Virus record (IMG/VR): IMGVR_UViG_3300024433_000070
Location: 1 to 21,610 of that record
Length of the DNA: 21,610 nucleotides
From: a virus
Strand: one strand, 5' to 3'
Shown here piece after piece: positions 1-6,733 of the stretch. The notes beneath the pieces are model-generated. The model saw only the letters and a list, made by a program, of their open reading frames with translations. It searched no databases and had not been told where the DNA came from. The translations under genes and the position numbers were made by a program. Positions within the stretch are counted from its first letter, which is position 1. Every line of letters begins with the position of its first letter.

Positions 1-269
1 CTGGGATTTATTTTTAGAGTATTAACACCAAAAGCTAGACCAGTAGCATTACCATCATTATAAGGATCCATACCTAATATCACAGCTTTTATATCTTTAT
101 ACTGGCACAATTCAAATGCCCTAAATATATTCTGTGGTTCAGGATAAACTTTATATCTTTGATACTCACTACTAATAGCCTTTACAATGTTATTAGTACC
201 AGGAGATTCCCAAAAAGATGGGAACTCCTGATACCAATCTCCTAATTGATTAATAGTTGTTGGCTTCAT
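1..269 (-). CDS. ung: Uracil-DNA glycosylase, N-terminal part (cut by window edge)
   Basis: The first 89 residues of a family 1 uracil-DNA glycosylase are visible; the rest lies outside the window. The enzyme cuts uracil bases out of DNA. The water-activating motif reads GMDPYN at residues 66-71, against GQDPYH in the usual enzyme: the catalytic Asp (D68) and the Tyr that excludes thymine (Y70) are kept, while Gln and His are replaced by Met and Asn. It is followed by a GLAFGV strand at residues 77-82, as in UNG. The upstream helix (PEPQNIFRAFEL) also fits. The ATG at 269 overlaps the TGA of the preceding gene as ATGA, so translation is probably coupled. The second catalytic motif (the His loop) cannot be checked. 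UDGs are common in crAss-like phages. It follows a run of recombination and repair genes. Confidence 0.88.
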   Translation of the reverse strand, partial: MKPTTINQLGDWYQEFPSFWESPGTNNIVKAISSEYQRYKVYPEPQNIFRAFELCQYKDIKAVILGMDPYNDGNATGLAFGVNTLKINP

Positions 270-901
270 TTTACTTTAATTCTTCTATGATCTTCTATTT
301 TTATATCCAATATCTCTTCTTCACCTATATTACCCCATACCTCAGCCTTACTAAAGTCAAAAGAGTAATCACTAAAATGTTTACATCTTAGATATGTATT
401 AGGAGTACATTTACATTCTTGAGCTAAACAGCCTAGATTTTTATGCACATTCCTAAGCATATGCTCATTCCTAGATAACACACCTATAATACCTTTAGTA
501 GGACTGCCTACATGGAAGTCTACAACTTTATTTTTGTATTTAGGACTCATCTTAGAATATCTGCTGTACATAAACCAATCATAATCATCTTGATGTTCTT
601 TAGGAACATTGTAGATAAATACAGAGTGGTGTACATCAGGATCATATCTTTTAATTAGTAGGTGGTCTAGGTCATTATATAGCTTATTTTCCATAGATAC
701 AATCTTACCTAAGTTATTAGCATTAAGATACTCAGGATAGTTTAACAATAATACAATATGGTTATTGTATTCTGGATAGTTAGCATCTTGGATATAACAA
801 TTTACTAGTAACCCAGACCAATCAAAATATGATTGATCTGGGCCTAGCATAGGCAGAATTAAAAAGGAAGCTTTATTCTTCTGGGGTTTTTGCCTTGTCA
901 T
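266..901 (-). CDS. Conserved hypothetical phage protein, 211 aa
   Basis: I do not recognise a named family. The protein is soluble, without signal peptide or membrane segment. It opens with a hydrophobic strand (FLILPML, residues 13-19), has a basic central stretch (SRYSKMSPKYKNKVV) and a small cysteine group near residues 157-173 (CLAQECKCTP followed by CKHF) that could bind metal, although spacing C-x4-C-x-C is not a standard zinc motif. The ATG at 901 overlaps the end of the upstream nuclease gene by 29 nt; the later Met18 is less likely because the hydrophobic strand lies before it. It is sandwiched between a PD-(D/E)XK nuclease and uracil-DNA glycosylase, which hints at a DNA repair or recombination role, by context only. 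Confidence 0.8.
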   Translation of the reverse strand: MTRQKPQKNKASFLILPMLGPDQSYFDWSGLLVNCYIQDANYPEYNNHIVLLLNYPEYLNANNLGKIVSMENKLYNDLDHLLIKRYDPDVHHSVFIYNVPKEHQDDYDWFMYSRYSKMSPKYKNKVVDFHVGSPTKGIIGVLSRNEHMLRNVHKNLGCLAQECKCTPNTYLRCKHFSDYSFDFSKAEVWGNIGEEEILDIKIEDHRRIKVK

Positions 902-1913
902 ACATATTAGTTGTTAACTCACCTTGATTTTCATAAACTTCTCTTGTATAATCCCAAAGGTCATTACTAATATGCCAATCTAAATCATCCATAATTTCCC
1001 ACATGCTCTTCACTGAATATCCAGCTGCTTTTCCAAGCTTAGCTGCCATAAAATCAGTTTCACTGAATTTCCAGATTAAAGGGTTATTAGGATACTTAAC
1101 ATTGATGACAATAAACTTAAACGGCATTATAGTATATCCTTGTAAATTATTAACTTGAATAAATTCAGTACTAATGTAGTGAGAATAAATTACTGCTTGC
1201 AAATCATATCTGTATTTCCACATAGATTTTGTAAAGCCATAAGGGGAATCACTAGTAGTTTTAATGTCTAGTGGCTGTATGGTTTTATTATCATGGTCTA
1301 CAACAATAGCATCTAGCTTTACTCTGTAATTGATGTTATCATAAGTAAATGTAGAATCTACTTGATAGAATCTTTGCTTATTACCTTCTAAAGTTTCACT
1401 TAAATACTTAGCAGTAAACCTGTTGGATTTAAGTATATTAGCAGCAGTTTGAGCTATAGTAAAATTCTCAAAAGAGATAGTTAGCTTTCCTTCTGATGCA
1501 TCTAAAAACTTAAAATAAGCCAAACCTTCAGCAAGAAATCTTTCTTTTACTTTATCAAAACTAATCTTAAATCCAGCTTCTGTATAAGCAGTAACTTCAG
1601 CACCATTATAGCAAGCTTCTTCAGATAAAGGAGTAGATTCTAGTAAGCTTTTATAATTTTTGTATAAAGACTTTACATAATCACCCATCATAGCTGTAGG
1701 CACAGGAACTGTAGCTACAGCAAATCTATTGTGGAATTCATCAGGCTCTGTAATAAGGCAATCTACTGCAGAACCTATATCTAAGGTAGTAGTGTCATCT
1801 TCTATGACTTCACCTAGTATATATTTTTTATAATATAGATAAGGACTTCTGTCAAATAAAGCTAATCTACTAAAACTAATTGTAGGAAATTGAGAACTAT
1901 AACTCATGATCAT
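873..1913 (-). CDS. PD-(D/E)XK exonuclease, RecB/Cas4/RecE-like, 346 aa
   Basis: This is a nuclease of the PD-(D/E)XK superfamily, close in layout to RecE/exonuclease VIII-type and Cas4/RecB-type phage exonucleases. The N-terminal pattern (SRLALFDRSPYLYYKKYI, then GSAVDCLITEP at 47-57) matches the family's GSAxH helix, with Asp51 where His is usual. The core shows D201, then D216-I-K218 (the D/ExK catalytic pair) and YDLQAVIYSHY with Q239 and Y243, the family's QxxxY helix. Such enzymes resect double-stranded DNA ends before annealing or recombination. Here RusA lies two genes upstream and the Sak4-like ATPase further up, so a phage recombination pathway is likely. It may start at Met1 (1913) or Met3 (1907); with Met1 it overlaps the upstream small gene by 17 nt. 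Confidence 0.88.
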   Translation of the reverse strand: MIMSYSSQFPTISFSRLALFDRSPYLYYKKYILGEVIEDDTTTLDIGSAVDCLITEPDEFHNRFAVATVPVPTAMMGDYVKSLYKNYKSLLESTPLSEEACYNGAEVTAYTEAGFKISFDKVKERFLAEGLAYFKFLDASEGKLTISFENFTIAQTAANILKSNRFTAKYLSETLEGNKQRFYQVDSTFTYDNINYRVKLDAIVVDHDNKTIQPLDIKTTSDSPYGFTKSMWKYRYDLQAVIYSHYISTEFIQVNNLQGYTIMPFKFIVINVKYPNNPLIWKFSETDFMAAKLGKAAGYSVKSMWEIMDDLDWHISNDLWDYTREVYENQGELTTNMYDKAKTPEE

Positions 1914-2085
1914 GTGATATTACAATGTTAACTGTTGATTTTTCTAGAGATTTTTTATAAAGCTCTACTTTCCTATTTATTTTTTCAATGGGAGTTCCTG
2001 GTTTAAAATACACAGTAGTCCTTTGATCAATAATTACTCCTATCATTTTATTGATGTTTGGAGATTTAATTTCTTTTTCAGTCAT
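1897..2085 (-). CDS. Small hypothetical protein, 62 aa
   Basis: Unrecognised. Predicted by eye as strand-strand-helix-strand: a valine/isoleucine hairpin (IGVIID, TTVYFKPG), an amphipathic helix (TPIEKINRKVELYKK) and a final strand (TVNIVIS). It starts at an ATG whose first four bases overlap the stop of the RusA gene (ATGA) and ends with TAG 17 nt inside the nuclease gene, a tight arrangement supporting a real gene. The strand-helix-strand order is loosely like a shortened beta-grasp, but there is no C-terminal glycine, so I do not call it a ubiquitin-like protein. Confidence 0.68.
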   Translation of the reverse strand: MTEKEIKSPNINKMIGVIIDQRTTVYFKPGTPIEKINRKVELYKKSLEKSTVNIVISHDHEL

Positions 2086-2513
2086 AATTCTAGCTTTAAA
2101 TAAACACCAGGATTTTCTTTGTCCACAGAGTAATATTTGTTATCCATTTCTAATACATATGGGATTAAGTATTTCATGCTATCATCTGTAATGAAATCAT
2201 GAGCTACTAATAAATCTTGGATAATCTGTGTGGCATTATTAAAATCAAATTCAGCCTTTGTTTTGCGAACAAAATGAAATCCTAGTTTAATTGGGTAATT
2301 GTCAATAATAGGAAAATCTTTAAGAGATTCTCTAAATAGATTAGGCTTTGTTTTATACTCTTGAACTTGTTTATCTCTCACAGAGTATTTTAAAATACCT
2401 ATATCTCTTAAGTATTTTACTACAGTTTTAGAAGGAAATATCCCCCTTGAAGTCTTCACTTTGGAATTCTTCAAGGAGGGTACATTTCCAGGAATAAAAA
2501 ATAAAGTTACCAT
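2082..2513 (-). CDS. rusA: RusA-like Holliday junction resolvase, 143 aa
   Basis: Resembles RusA-type endodeoxyribonucleases, dimeric enzymes that cut four-way DNA junctions symmetrically. The N-terminus has the family's G-x-x-P-S-x-K-N pattern (GNVPSLKNSK, residues 9-18), where the basic residues contact DNA. The catalytic region shows FDFNNATQIIQDLLVAHDFITDD: D90, N92-N93, D100 and D110-D111, matching the RusA arrangement of essential aspartates around a helix. The length is close to the usual 120-140 residues. It starts 7 nt inside the end of the 325-aa gene and its stop overlaps the start of the 62-aa gene, so it is translated in one run with them. It probably resolves branched replication and recombination intermediates before packaging. 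Confidence 0.88.
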   Translation of the reverse strand: MVTLFFIPGNVPSLKNSKVKTSRGIFPSKTVVKYLRDIGILKYSVRDKQVQEYKTKPNLFRESLKDFPIIDNYPIKLGFHFVRKTKAEFDFNNATQIIQDLLVAHDFITDDSMKYLIPYVLEMDNKYYSVDKENPGVYLKLEL

Positions 2514-3484
2514 AAAACTTGAAAAGTCTCTTCAGCAGGTTCAGGCTCTGGAGTTATACCGCTAAGATAATCAGTAATAACTTTAATCATAATTTCCTTC
2601 TCTTCTTTAGATTTTTGTATTGCATTATTAAATACTGGTAAATCTACTTCGTAAAAGAGTTGAGCTTTAAGATCAGGTACAGTGACTATTTCAATGTTGT
2701 TCTCTTCAGCAAAAGGAAGAAGTATATTTCTATATACTTTTCTAAAGCTTTGAGATGGAAAATCTTTATAGTCAAAACCAGCCTGTACATAGAGTTTAAA
2801 CAAACCTTCTTTATTTTCTAAGTGGTGGTAATTACATTGATCACCTTTATTACGTTCAATACTATTATATAGTCCTGCTAGCCTAGGTAACTGCACAGCT
2901 TCAGTTTTAATAGCTAGTATTGCAAGAGGATTAAACATACCAGAATAAAAATATTGATTATTTTTATACATCTGAGCTACACCAAAAATACCACCTCCCC
3001 AATAAAAATTACCAGCTCTTGAAGCAATGTGTAAAATTCCTTGGCTTAGAAAACTAGTAATCTCTAAATCTGTTAAACTACGCCTAATCATAGGCCCTTT
3101 TCTTAATCTTAAATCATTACAAGGAGTGAGGTAGCTATTAAGAACTTCTTTTATTCTAGTTTTAACTATATCATCTTTAACAGAAATAGGAACATTAACA
3201 TCTAAAAAAGTATTAGATAGTTCTAATAAGTACTGATTACAAATTTGATTAGCACTTATTATAGATTGTAAAGATTCATTTTCAGGCCTATCCAAAAACT
3301 CTCGAATATATTTATAGCTGCTATGTAAACGATTTAAAACACTATATACACTAATTGAAGGTATGTAATGATTACCTGAATATACACAATACTCTTGATT
3401 ATATTTTATTTTAAAGGAATTTGTGTATCTATCTTCATGCCCAGAAGTATTTGTAGGGTTTCCTGTAAATAATAAATTTTGCAT
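2507..3484 (-). CDS. Unrecognised 325-aa protein next to the E1-like gene
   Basis: I do not recognise the family. The protein is mostly helical in the first half (residues 40-130) with a mixed, aromatic-rich middle (GNFYWGGGIFGVAQMY, about 160-175) and an acidic, proline-rich end (TPEPEPAEETFQVLW). No signal peptide, membrane segment or P-loop is visible. It lies 9 nt downstream of the ThiF/E1-like gene and overlaps the RusA gene by 7 nt, so it links the ubiquitin-like cassette to the recombination genes. PRTRC-type systems place a divergent E2-like protein (protein B) beside ThiF, but I could not find the expected N...C-G pattern here. It could be a partner or target of the cassette; that is a guess from position. 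Confidence 0.82.
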   Translation of the reverse strand: MQNLLFTGNPTNTSGHEDRYTNSFKIKYNQEYCVYSGNHYIPSISVYSVLNRLHSSYKYIREFLDRPENESLQSIISANQICNQYLLELSNTFLDVNVPISVKDDIVKTRIKEVLNSYLTPCNDLRLRKGPMIRRSLTDLEITSFLSQGILHIASRAGNFYWGGGIFGVAQMYKNNQYFYSGMFNPLAILAIKTEAVQLPRLAGLYNSIERNKGDQCNYHHLENKEGLFKLYVQAGFDYKDFPSQSFRKVYRNILLPFAEENNIEIVTVPDLKAQLFYEVDLPVFNNAIQKSKEEKEIMIKVITDYLSGITPEPEPAEETFQVLW

Positions 3485-3493
3485 AGGTACTAA

Positions 3494-4180
3494 TTAAAAG
3501 GTTACAATTTCAGTCATAGTAAAAATATCATTTTCAATGCAAAATGGTACATCTCTAACAGGTTCTTCAGTTACTAAATTAGCACAAAAATTAGTATATG
3601 CAGCTACCATTTTACTTGCTATCATAAAACTATTATGTGTAGTGCCTTTAAAACCACAAGGTAATACAGCAGCTTCTGAATCAGGAAATAAAGTTTCTTT
3701 GTACCTATCTACTTTATCTCTAGTAACTACATAAATGTAGAACTGCTCAGCAGTTAATCTACCATCAATTAATATAGGCTCAATTCCTTCAGAAGAATAC
3801 ATATTCATATCTCTAGTAAATAGGTCAAACATAACCTGTCTAGCTGCCATATTATCAAAACAGCTAAACATTACTTCACTAGTTGTAGTTTCAGGTGTTA
3901 CTAATGCATTATTAGGACTTAATCTATCATAACCACTAAACCTAAAAACAACATCTGCAACAGCAGTTATTTTACTTTTACCTATATGTTGAAAACTAAA
4001 TAGTTGATTTGATAAATTTATATTATCCACAGTATCATTATCATAGATACTAATTGATGCTGGTTCTATCCTAGATAGAAGAAAGGTTACCACAGAACCT
4101 ATACCCCCAGCCCCACCAACAGTAATGTTATGGGACTGGGCTTTAGGTAACCACACAGCTTCTTTAAATCTGTCTGTCAT
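3494..4180 (-). CDS. ThiF/MoeB-type E1-like adenylyltransferase, 228 aa
   Basis: E1-like enzymes activate the C-terminal glycine of a ubiquitin-like protein by adenylation. The Rossmann ATP site is clear: VGGAGGIGSV at 21-30, then YDNDTVDNINLSNQ at 46-59, IGKSK at 66-70 and CFDN at 107-110, the conserved switch Asp being D109. The family's Arg finger (NLxRQ) reads NLSNQ, so the arginine is replaced by Asn. No CxxC zinc sites are seen. C175 in the LPCGF loop is a candidate thioester cysteine, though its identity is inferred. At 228 residues it is a minimal E1 without a C-terminal ubiquitin-fold domain. Its ATG shares one base with the stop of the JAB gene (TAATG), so the two are co-translated. 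It is the fourth gene of the modifier-E2-JAB-E1 cassette and resembles ThiF proteins of PRTRC and Bil-type systems. Confidence 0.9.
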   Translation of the reverse strand: MTDRFKEAVWLPKAQSHNITVGGAGGIGSVVTFLLSRIEPASISIYDNDTVDNINLSNQLFSFQHIGKSKITAVADVVFRFSGYDRLSPNNALVTPETTTSEVMFSCFDNMAARQVMFDLFTRDMNMYSSEGIEPILIDGRLTAEQFYIYVVTRDKVDRYKETLFPDSEAAVLPCGFKGTTHNSFMIASKMVAAYTNFCANLVTEEPVRDVPFCIENDIFTMTEIVTF

Positions 4181-5337
4181 TAGTTGTTTGATTTGTTAAA
4201 AGAATTATTCCAAGAAGTAGTATCGTCATCATCTTCAAGTACATCTGTAAAATAATCAGCTATAACTGTATAAAGAAATTCAGCAGTACTACTTTTAATA
4301 TCATAAGCAACTTCTAAACAATACTCCATTACATCAGTAAGAAAATCAGCCATAGAATTGTTATTGATTAGCTGTCCTTTTTTAATAAAGAACACTTCTT
4401 TGTAACAATCTTCAATCTTATCTTCTATATGAAATGCATAAGCATCTTGATCCATACCACTAAACTTAGCATCAAGCTTAACTAAAGCTTGTTCAAAGCT
4501 ATCAGTACTTTTATATGCAGGATCTAAGAACATCAATTTACACAAAAAAAGTTCCATCTCTTTTTTGGTAAATGTGACTTTGTTATTAGTTACAAATGGC
4601 TTATCATCAAAAAGCTTAGGCAATGTAGATTGGCTTTGATTATAAGTTGGCTTATTATAAGTATCTATATCATAATCATCTCCATAGTTATAATTACCAT
4701 ACATACTTTTACTACTGCCAGTATTATAATTATAGTTACCAAAGTTATTGTAGGCTGTATGACTTTCTTTAATTGCTTTATCAGTCATAGACTCAAAGAA
4801 AGTATCTATCTCTTTAACAATGTCTAAGTCTAGTGTTATTACATCAAAAGTAGATACTTCTTCTTCTTGATTAGCAGTAAGAGGAATCCAGTTGCCATCA
4901 GAATCTTTGTACTCTTTAGCATATCTTTTTGTTTTATTATTAATAGGATAAGCAGCTTTGGCTACCATTTCACCTTTGTTATTAACAATTAAAGAAATAC
5001 AAAAATTAGAAAGCTTAGCATACTCATTTAAAGTAGAAGAATCTGTACCACTAAAGAATACTCCCATATTAACATGAGAGTGAATAATACCCATTTTACA
5101 ATCTTCTAGCTCTGGATTATTATCATAGGCATCAATGATTCTTTCATCTACTTCAAATTCAGTATAGGTAGGCTCACCTTTATGCATAGGCAAAATGTCT
5201 ATAGCTCTAATGCTAAAGGTTTCAGGATTAATAGGATGGCCTTCAGTTTTACAAAATACAATACCAGACCATTCTACTGTGTTAATTTTATGACACAAGA
5301 ACCAAATTTTTGATATTATCTCTGGAGAGATAAACAT
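4180..5337 (-). CDS. JAB/JAMM (Mov34/MPN) metallopeptidase, about 385 aa
   Basis: A JAMM peptidase that would process the modifier or remove it from targets. All zinc-site residues are present in order (numbering from the ATG at 5337): E22 in EWSG, then H86-S-H88, seven residues, S96 and D99, an exact E...HxH-x7-S-x2-D signature. A Tyr/Asn-rich low-complexity linker (about 207-254, with GNYNY repeated) separates the peptidase from a helical C-terminal region (about 265-375). Start choice: an earlier in-frame ATG at 5466 would add 43 Gln/Asn/Ser-rich residues but overlap the E2-like gene by 179 nt; the ATG at 5337 begins directly at the JAB fold (MFISPEII) with a 50-nt overlap and is preferred. 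Third gene of the cassette, directly before the E1. Confidence 0.9.
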   Translation of the reverse strand: MFISPEIISKIWFLCHKINTVEWSGIVFCKTEGHPINPETFSIRAIDILPMHKGEPTYTEFEVDERIIDAYDNNPELEDCKMGIIHSHVNMGVFFSGTDSSTLNEYAKLSNFCISLIVNNKGEMVAKAAYPINNKTKRYAKEYKDSDGNWIPLTANQEEEVSTFDVITLDLDIVKEIDTFFESMTDKAIKESHTAYNNFGNYNYNTGSSKSMYGNYNYGDDYDIDTYNKPTYNQSQSTLPKLFDDKPFVTNNKVTFTKKEMELFLCKLMFLDPAYKSTDSFEQALVKLDAKFSGMDQDAYAFHIEDKIEDCYKEVFFIKKGQLINNNSMADFLTDVMEYCLEVAYDIKSSTAEFLYTVIADYFTDVLEDDDDTTSWNNSFNKSNN

Positions 5338-6652
5338 CTTCGGTCTGTAAACTGGTGTAGTGGTTTGTAAATAATTGTTGTAAAGTTTCCCTTGTGAAGG
5401 ATAAGAGTTCTTCACTGCAGAATTCTGTTGTGACTTCTGCTTGTTGATCAATGCTTGTGGCTTCATAATTTATGGGGATGTTTCTAAAGGTTTTAAAATG
5501 TGCATTCTGTACAGCTATATCTAATTGCTGTTGATGTAAGGCATAATCGTACTGTTCAGTATTATTTGTTTGTACATTACCATCAGAATCAGTATAACCA
5601 TAATAAGTAGTATATGGAGCTAAAGCTCTAGCTAAATTAAGTGTATTTTGAATAGTCACTTCTACACTACTACCTGAATTATTGTAATTTAGTAAAGGAT
5701 TAAATAAATCAGGATTTTCTTTGTAGGCATTGCAAAATTTATTAAAATCACTTATAATAATACCAGGATCTATTGATTGCCTTGATACTACAGTTAAATT
5801 TCTGTTGTTAGTTGTTGATAAATGAATATAAGGAGTGCCTTCAATAGATTCCCATTCTACAAAATTGTTTATTTGATATAAAAACAAATCAAACCTATCC
5901 TCATTAAAGTCTTCCCTAAACTCAGAGATAAGTGCAGTTAAATCAGTACTGCCTGTGCAAAACGATGATACATCAAATAAACTTTCTAAACTTCTAAAGT
6001 TTAAGTGAGAATGTCTGTAACTATTTTTTACATCATTAAAAGACATTTTAGCTCTAAAGCCTTGAAATTCTTTTAATAAGCAAGATTCATTAAAGGTTAG
6101 TACACAATATAATTCTTCTATTTCTCTACTTTCTTGTTTAGTATTAGTAATAGTTATGTGTGGGTACCTAATAAGTAGATCTAAAAATCCATTTAAGTGA
6201 AGTTGTAAATCATAATTCTCACCATAAACTTCATCCAATACAGGTTTTAGTTTTGTTAAACCAAAATCTTTAAACTTATTAGCTAATGTAGTTTTATGAA
6301 AATCTTTGTATAAAGTTGCTAAGTTACTAAAATCAACTGCTTCATGAGATAATATAACATATTCATTTGTATGGTTTAGAGATACTGAGTAATCTTCATC
6401 GTAGTTATAAAGACTTTTTATATTATTATTTCGAGGATTTACAATTACATCATAACTATTAAATATCCAATCTATATTATCAGGATCTACAAAATAAAAA
6501 TGATTGTACATACCAATGCCAGAAGATATATAGTTTTCTCCTTGAAGTTGGTTAGCAGGCCTAACTATCACATTTGGATAGTTTTTAACTACCAGATCTC
6601 TAAATGAAGTTACATCACTAGCAGTTGATAATAATTTTTCTAATTCTGTCAT
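5288..6652 (-). CDS. Putative E2-like (UBC-fold) ubiquitin-conjugating protein, 454 aa
   Basis: Candidate E2 carrier that takes the modifier from E1 as a thioester. The central segment looks like an E2 core: strands YPHITITN (163-170), IEELYCVLTF (about 178-187) and FRAKMSF, then YRHSHL (212-217) followed by FCTGSTDL with C232. In classical E2s a Y/F-x-x-HPN motif is followed by the catalytic Cys and a Leu-Asp pair; HSH (214-216) and C232 fit that layout, with a longer spacing. Flanking N- and C-terminal regions are unrecognised. An upstream in-frame ATG at 6703 is rejected because the extra 17 codons run through a terminator hairpin; the ATG at 6652 (MTELEKLL) lies just after it. The E2 assignment is an inference from pattern and from being between a beta-grasp candidate and JAB/E1 genes. 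Confidence 0.72.
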   Translation of the reverse strand: MTELEKLLSTASDVTSFRDLVVKNYPNVIVRPANQLQGENYISSGIGMYNHFYFVDPDNIDWIFNSYDVIVNPRNNNIKSLYNYDEDYSVSLNHTNEYVILSHEAVDFSNLATLYKDFHKTTLANKFKDFGLTKLKPVLDEVYGENYDLQLHLNGFLDLLIRYPHITITNTKQESREIEELYCVLTFNESCLLKEFQGFRAKMSFNDVKNSYRHSHLNFRSLESLFDVSSFCTGSTDLTALISEFREDFNEDRFDLFLYQINNFVEWESIEGTPYIHLSTTNNRNLTVVSRQSIDPGIIISDFNKFCNAYKENPDLFNPLLNYNNSGSSVEVTIQNTLNLARALAPYTTYYGYTDSDGNVQTNNTEQYDYALHQQQLDIAVQNAHFKTFRNIPINYEATSIDQQAEVTTEFCSEELLSFTRETLQQLFTNHYTSLQTEDVYLSRDNIKNLVLVS

Positions 6653-6666
6653 ATTTTGGTTTTTAG

Positions 6667-6706
6667 AAAAAAATAAGAAAGGGTGAGGTAATAAATACCC
6701 CACCCT
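6667..6706 (-). terminator. Intrinsic terminator between modifier and E2-like genes
   Basis: The arms 6680-6690 and 6696-6706 form an 11-bp stem with loop TTTAT (minus strand), followed on the minus strand by TTTCTTATTTTTTTC. The only imperfect pair is A-C on the plus strand but G-U in the minus-strand RNA, so the structure is built for leftward transcription. It sits directly after the 132-aa gene and just before the E2-like start at 6652. Confidence 0.8.
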
Positions 6707-6733
6707 ATTCTTACATCATAGCAAAGCTACTAC

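Noticed and set aside
1897-2085. 62-aa protein as a second ubiquitin-like modifier
   Set aside because: It has strand-helix-strand character but no C-terminal glycine and is too short for a full beta-grasp.
2507-3484. 325-aa protein as a PRTRC protein B / Prok-E2_D homologue
   Set aside because: Position next to ThiF suggests it, but I could not find the characteristic N...C-G and HPN-like patterns.
4630-4827. Plus-strand open frames such as this isoleucine/threonine-rich one
   Set aside because: These lie fully inside well-supported minus-strand genes and mirror low-complexity codons; none has a recognisable protein pattern.
6653-6703. Extended 471-aa start of the E2-like gene at 6703
   Set aside because: The additional 17 codons run through the terminator hairpin and its T-run; the ATG at 6652 lies directly downstream and starts a normal charged helix.
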